A DNA stretch of 64,000 nt from positions 32,630-96,629 of the forward strand of contig NZ_JAGPOX010000013.1 of the NCBI RefSeq assembly GCF_019038435.1, in the 5' to 3' direction. The stretch comes from Nocardia alni (lineage in GTDB: Bacteria; Actinomycetota; Actinomycetes; Mycobacteriales; Mycobacteriaceae). Shown piece after piece: positions 60,337-64,000 of this stretch (within the stretch, counting starts at the first letter, position 1; every line of letters starts with the position of its first letter). A program made the translations under genes and the position numbers. The notes beneath the pieces are model-generated. The model was not told the origin of the DNA, did no database searches, and saw only the letters and a list, made by a program, of their open reading frames with translations.

Positions 60337-61083
60337 CTACATGAGCCGTCCGCCGGTGACCTCGAGCACCGTGCCGGTCATATACGACGACAGGTCCGAG
60401 GCGAGAAACAGTGCCACCGAGGCGATTTCGCCGACCTCACCGGCTCGGCCCATCGGGATCTCGGCCATCTTCTGCTCCCAGGCCTTCTCCGGCATGGCCT
60501 CGGTCATCGGCGTGCGGATCAGGCCCGGCTGGATGGCGTTGACCCGGATGCCGTGATGGGCAACCTCTTTGGCGGCGGCCTTGGACAGCCCGACGATTCC
60601 GGCTTTGGCGGCGGAGTAGTTGGTCTGGCCGACCATGCCGACCTTGCCGGACAACGAGGACAGGTTCACGATCGCGCCGCGCTTCTGTTCGCGCATGATC
60701 GCCGCTGCCTTGCGGGTGCCGTTCCAGGTGCCCTTGAGATGGACGGAGATGACCTGGTCGAACTGGTCCTCGGTCATGGTGCGCATGGTCGCATCGCGGG
60801 TGATGCCGGCGTTGTTGACCATGATGTCGAGGCTGGAATAGGTGTCGACGGCGGCCCGTAGGAGGGCGTCGATCTCGGCGGCGTCGGTGACATCGCAGCG
60901 GACGCCGATGGCCCTGTCGGGGCCGCCGAGGCGTTCGGCGGCCCGTTTCACGGCGTCGGCGTCGAGATCGCCGAGCACCACCCGCGCGCCCTCGTCGACG
61001 AACTTCTCCGCGATGGCGTAGCCGATGCCCTGTGCGGCGCCGGTGATGACCGCGGTTCGGTTGTGCAGCAGCGGTTGTGACAT
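60337..61083 (-). CDS. Short-chain dehydrogenase, FabG-like
   Basis: A 248-residue SDR with TGAAQGIG (residues 14-21), NNAG (about 91) and S/Y/K in [22 protein letters not shown], very close to FabG 3-oxoacyl reductases and (3R)-hydroxyacyl-CoA dehydrogenases. LGDLDAD after strand 2 suggests NAD(H). GGAG precedes ATG 61083. It shares the minus strand with the acyl-CoA dehydrogenase 202 bp upstream; the gap has no gene. It would do the third step of beta-oxidation. Confidence 0.9.
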   Translation of the reverse strand: MSQPLLHNRTAVITGAAQGIGYAIAEKFVDEGARVVLGDLDADAVKRAAERLGGPDRAIGVRCDVTDAAEIDALLRAAVDTYSSLDIMVNNAGITRDATMRTMTEDQFDQVISVHLKGTWNGTRKAAAIMREQKRGAIVNLSSLSGKVGMVGQTNYSAAKAGIVGLSKAAAKEVAHHGIRVNAIQPGLIRTPMTEAMPEKAWEQKMAEIPMGRAGEVGEIASVALFLASDLSSYMTGTVLEVTGGRLM

Positions 61084-61285
61084 GTCGAACTCCGTTTCGT
61101 TGGGGCGTGAGGCCGGGAGTGCCCGCCTGTGCCATGATGCGGTGGGCTTCCGCGGTCAGGATCGCGGGCTCGTCGACGCTGCCGGTGACGCCGTTGATCG
61201 GCCCGGACAGACCGGTGTTGCCGCGGCGGACCCGACGGTCGCCGCGGCGTTTCGGCTGCGGCGGTCGAATCCTGTCGTGCCGCAG

Positions 61286-62449
61286 TCACTTGCGCTTCCC
61301 GGCCTCGCGGACCAGCCCGCCGCCGATGATCAGGCGCTGAATCTCGCTGGTGCCCTCGTACAGGCGCAGCAGTCGCACGTCGCGGTAGATGCGCTCGACC
61401 GGGACCTCGCGCATGTAGCCGGTGCCGCCGTGGATCTGCACCGCGAGATCGGCGACCTTGCCCACCATTTCGGTGCAGAACAGTTTCGCGGCCGACGGGC
61501 CGATGCGCCGGTCTTCTCCGCTGACATAGCGGGCGGCGGCCTCGCGAACCAGTGCCCGGCCGGCCATGACGCCGGTCTGCTGATCGGCGATCATGGCCTG
61601 CACCAGCTGGAATTCGCCGATCGGGTGACCGCCCTGGGTGGCCGCCGCGGCATAGGTCACCGACTCGTCCAGGGCCCGCTGGGCGGAGCCGACGGCGAGT
61701 GCGGCGATGTGCACACGGCCTCGGGCCAGCGATGTCATCGCCGCCCGGTATCCCACATCCTCGGAGCCGCCGACCAGCGCCGACGCCGGTATCCGTACGC
61801 CGGAGAAGATCACATCCGCGGTCCAGGCGCCCTCCTGGCCCATCTTCTTGTCCTTGACGCCGACCTCGACGCCGGGGGTGTCGGCGGGGACCAGGAAGAC
61901 CGCGATGCCCGGGCCCGAGTCGTCGGCGGGGCGGGTGCGGGCGAAGACCACGAACAGGTCCGCGATCGGCGCGTTGGTGATGAACCGCTTCTGGCCGTCG
62001 ATGACCCAGTCGTCGCCGTCGCGAATCGCCTTGGTGCGCAAGCCCGCCGGGTTCGAGCCCGCGCCCGGTTCGGTCAGTGCGAAGGAGGCGACGACCTCGC
62101 CGGAGGCGATGCGCTCGAGCCACTGTGCCTTCTGTTCGTCGGTGCCGAAGTTGACCAGCACCTGACCGGCGATGCCATTGTTGGTGCCGAACATCGAGCG
62201 CAGCGACAGCGAGGTGTAGCCGAATTCCATCGCCAGCTCGACGTCCTGGGTGAGCTCGAGGCCCAGGCCGCCCCATTGCTGGGGGATGGCGTAACCGAAC
62301 AGGCCCATCTCGGCGGCCTGCTTGCGCAGATCGTCGGGGATGGCGTCGGCATCCATGATCTCCTGCTCGCGGGGCACGACCTTGGTGCGAACGAATTCGC
62401 GCACGTGTGCCAGGATCGCGCTGAAGTCTTCGGGGCCCACCTCGGGCAT
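61286..62449 (-). CDS. Acyl-CoA dehydrogenase
   Basis: A 387-residue acyl-CoA dehydrogenase with all usual marks: PQQWGGLGLELTQDVE near residue 50, SFALTEPGAGSNPA near 120, QIHGGTGYMREVPVERIYRD near 335 and the catalytic base in LYEGTSEIQR near 362. ATG 62449 is used; a GTG three codons upstream (62458) is closer to AGAGGA and cannot be excluded. It is divergent from the thiolase over element I, forming with it and the SDR a complete beta-oxidation set. Confidence 0.93.
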   Translation of the reverse strand: MPEVGPEDFSAILAHVREFVRTKVVPREQEIMDADAIPDDLRKQAAEMGLFGYAIPQQWGGLGLELTQDVELAMEFGYTSLSLRSMFGTNNGIAGQVLVNFGTDEQKAQWLERIASGEVVASFALTEPGAGSNPAGLRTKAIRDGDDWVIDGQKRFITNAPIADLFVVFARTRPADDSGPGIAVFLVPADTPGVEVGVKDKKMGQEGAWTADVIFSGVRIPASALVGGSEDVGYRAAMTSLARGRVHIAALAVGSAQRALDESVTYAAAATQGGHPIGEFQLVQAMIADQQTGVMAGRALVREAAARYVSGEDRRIGPSAAKLFCTEMVGKVADLAVQIHGGTGYMREVPVERIYRDVRLLRLYEGTSEIQRLIIGGGLVREAGKRK

Positions 62450-62478
62450 GTCGATCACCGTCCTCTGTTCGTCTCGTA

Positions 62479-62500
62479 GAATATTATATAAAATGTATAG
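62479..62500. promoter_or_regulatory. A/T-rich element I in the acyl-CoA dehydrogenase/thiolase divergent promoter
   Basis: The A/T run AATATTATATAAAAT is 15 bases and contains TAATAT on the minus strand (ATATAATATT). It lies 30-51 bp before the acyl-CoA dehydrogenase and 60-81 bp before the thiolase, so it can control both. Confidence 0.55.
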
Positions 62501-62559
62501 GCGGCAAGCGGCGCCGGATGCGCCGGGGGCCGTCCTGAACCAATTCGATCGGAATAGGT

Positions 62560-63795
62560 GTGAGTACGTTGTCGAATCAGCAATATCTGCGGCGGGTCGC
62601 GATCGTGCAGCCGCTGCGAACACCTGTCGGGACCTTCGGCGGCGCGCTGCGTGATGTTCCGGTGGAGGATCTGGCGGCGACCGTGGTCCGTGAGGTTGTC
62701 GGCCGTAGCGGCGTCGACCCCGAACGGATCGACGATGTGGTCTTCGCGCAGTCCTACGCCAATTCCGAGGTGCCGTGCGTGGGCCGCTGGGTGGCGCTGC
62801 ACGCCGGACTGCCGATCGGGGTGCCGGGCATGCAGCTGGATCGGCGCTGCGGCGGCGGCCTGCAAGCGCTGGTGACCGGGGCGATGATGGTCCAGACCGG
62901 GGCTGCCGACGTGGTGCTCGCGGGTGGGGTGGAGTCCATGAGCCGTATCGAGTACTACTCGACGGCCACTCGCTGGGGCGCGCGAGCGGGAACCGTCTCG
63001 CTCTACGACCGGCTCGACCGGGGGCGCGAGCGTTCGCAGCCCGAGGAACGGTTCGGCAAGATCTCCGGAATGATCGAGACGGCCGAGAACCTCGCCGCGG
63101 ACTACGCCATCGATCGGGAGAGCGCCGACGCCTACGCCGCCCGCAGTCATCAGCGCGCCGCGGCGGCGTGGAAGAACGGCCGCTTCGATGACGAGGTGGT
63201 GTCGGTCTCGGTGCCGCAGCGCCGCGGTGAACCCCGGATCGTCGCCACCGATGAGGGTGTGCGGCCCGACAGCACCACCGAGACTCTCGCCAAGCTTCGC
63301 GCGATCACCCCCGGCGGCACCGTGACCGCCGGCAATGCGAGTCAGCAGAACGACGCCGCCTCGGCCTGCCTGCTGGTGGCCGAGGACCGGCTGGAAGAAC
63401 TCGGACTGACTCCGATCGGCTACCTCGGCGGCTGGGCGGCGGCCGGATGCGATCCATCGCGGATGGGTATCGGACCCGTGCCCGCGGTCGCGAAACTCGC
63501 TGCGCGCCAAGGACTCGACACCCGGCAGTTGCTGGACGGACTGGATCTGGTCGAGCTGAACGAGGCGTTCGCCGTGCAGGTGCTCGCGGTGCTGGAGGGA
63601 TGGGACTGGCGAGATCACGACCGACTCAACGTCAACGGTTCGGGCATCTCGCTCGGACATCCGATCGGCGCCACCGGGATGCGGATGGTGACCACGCTGC
63701 TGCACGAACTGCATCGTCGTGGTGGGGGGAAGGGGCTCGCCACGATGTGCATCGGTGGTGGTCAGGGGCTTGCCGCGACAGTGGAGGCGGTCTAG
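62560..63795 (+). CDS. Acetyl-CoA C-acyltransferase (thiolase)
   Basis: A 411-residue degradative thiolase that splits 3-ketoacyl-CoA with CoA. Nucleophile C97 lies in LDRRCGGGLQAL, the active-site NEAFA is near residue 330, the histidine is in LGHPIGATG, and the second cysteine is in CIGGGQG. GTG 62560 is the start. Adjacent acyl-CoA dehydrogenase and SDR complete the beta-oxidation cycle. It is the last complete gene of the window. Confidence 0.95.
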   Translation: MSTLSNQQYLRRVAIVQPLRTPVGTFGGALRDVPVEDLAATVVREVVGRSGVDPERIDDVVFAQSYANSEVPCVGRWVALHAGLPIGVPGMQLDRRCGGGLQALVTGAMMVQTGAADVVLAGGVESMSRIEYYSTATRWGARAGTVSLYDRLDRGRERSQPEERFGKISGMIETAENLAADYAIDRESADAYAARSHQRAAAAWKNGRFDDEVVSVSVPQRRGEPRIVATDEGVRPDSTTETLAKLRAITPGGTVTAGNASQQNDAASACLLVAEDRLEELGLTPIGYLGGWAAAGCDPSRMGIGPVPAVAKLAARQGLDTRQLLDGLDLVELNEAFAVQVLAVLEGWDWRDHDRLNVNGSGISLGHPIGATGMRMVTTLLHELHRRGGGKGLATMCIGGGQGLAATVEAV

Positions 63796-63928
63796 CGGCG
63801 CGGAGGCGGTGTAGTAGGCACCATGGCGGCATCCAGCGCACTGTGCTTGCCGCCCAGTTGGTTTCGCGCAACGAGGTAACCGGCCGAACCTGAGATCTGC
63901 CGCAGGTCCGGTCGGCCGCCAGCAGCCG

Positions 63929-63989
63929 ACTGGACTTGCGGGGGACTGGACTTGCGGGGGACTGGACCTGCGGGGGACTGGACTTGCGG
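63929..63989. repeat. 16-bp tandem repeat, 3.8 copies
   Basis: The unit ACTGGACTTGCGGGGG begins at 63929, 63945, 63961 and 63977. The third copy has C for T at position 8 and the fourth is cut after 13 bases. It lies in non-coding DNA about 130 bp after the thiolase stop (63796-63928 holds nothing else I can name). Confidence 0.9.
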
Positions 63990-64000
63990 CTGTCTCTTAT
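63990..64000. other. Probable sequencing-adapter remnant (Nextera mosaic end)
   Basis: CTGTCTCTTAT, the final 11 bases, equals the first 11 bases of the Nextera/Tn5 mosaic-end adapter read-through sequence. It breaks the fourth tandem-repeat copy abruptly. Most likely it is untrimmed adapter at a contig end rather than genomic DNA. Confidence 0.7.

Noticed and set aside
63929..63989. CRISPR array
   Set aside because: The repeats are contiguous 16-mers with no spacers, so this is a simple tandem repeat.

Overview
The window is GC-rich, tightly packed DNA from an actinomycete. The gene style (many short-chain dehydrogenases, family III CoA-transferases, an F420-type luciferase-like oxidoreductase, P450s, a KstR-like operator) suggests the Nocardia/Rhodococcus/Mycobacterium group; this is inference from family content, not a phylogenetic result. 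No rRNA, tRNA, CRISPR array or insertion sequence was seen. Nearly every gene belongs to a catabolic family: 7 short-chain dehydrogenases, 5 family III CoA-transferase/racemase proteins, 4 aldehyde dehydrogenases, 2 acyl-CoA dehydrogenases, 2 AMP-forming ligases, 2 P450s, 2 hydantoinase/ketone-carboxylase-type AB pairs, and 5 regulators (TetR, XRE, LuxR, AraC, GntR).

Left block (1-25 kb). A minus-strand operon runs 7238 to 1: CoA-transferase, DUF35 protein, Ltp-type thiolase-fold aldolase, aldehyde dehydrogenase, amidohydrolase, SDR, and a P450 cut by the left edge. Upstream lies a 3-ketosteroid-dehydrogenase-like flavoprotein behind a perfect match to the KstR box, then a minus unit with a truncated TauD-like protein, a SnoaL protein, an SDR and an F420-type oxidoreductase. 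Divergent from that, the plus strand carries an SMP-30 lactonase, an aldehyde dehydrogenase, a 6-oxocamphor-hydrolase-type beta-diketone hydrolase, a CoA-transferase, a Rieske oxygenase with a small downstream protein, an SDR, a carboxymuconolactone-decarboxylase-type protein and a TetR regulator. Together these look like oxidation and C-C cleavage of an alicyclic, steroid- or terpenoid-like ring compound. Two alpha/beta hydrolases, an XRE regulator and SnoaL proteins separate this block from the next.

Middle block (25-45 kb). Two units resembling each other diverge from a GAF-LuxR regulator. Each has HyuA + HyuB + a tiny four-cysteine zinc-ribbon protein + aldehyde dehydrogenase + SDR; the right-hand one adds an internally duplicated EthD-like protein and an acyl-CoA ligase. 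HyuA/HyuB families include oxoprolinase/hydantoinase and the ATP-dependent acetone/acetophenone carboxylases, so these may be ketone carboxylases or lactam-opening enzymes.

Right block (45-64 kb). A TenA protein, MmgE/PrpD, CoA-transferases, MaoC hydratase, acyl-CoA synthetase, two acyl-CoA dehydrogenases, an alpha-methylacyl-CoA racemase with all four catalytic residues in register, crotonase, CitE-type lyase, thioesterase and thiolase make a beta-oxidation set suited to a methyl-branched acid. A GntR/FCD regulator and a P450 lacking the ExxR arginine sit among them.

A recurring A/T-only element containing TAATAT lies in eight promoter regions of the middle and right blocks and none in the left block, suggesting one regulon. 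The last bases are a 16-bp tandem repeat followed by 11 bases identical to the Nextera transposase adapter, so the window probably ends at an assembly contig end.
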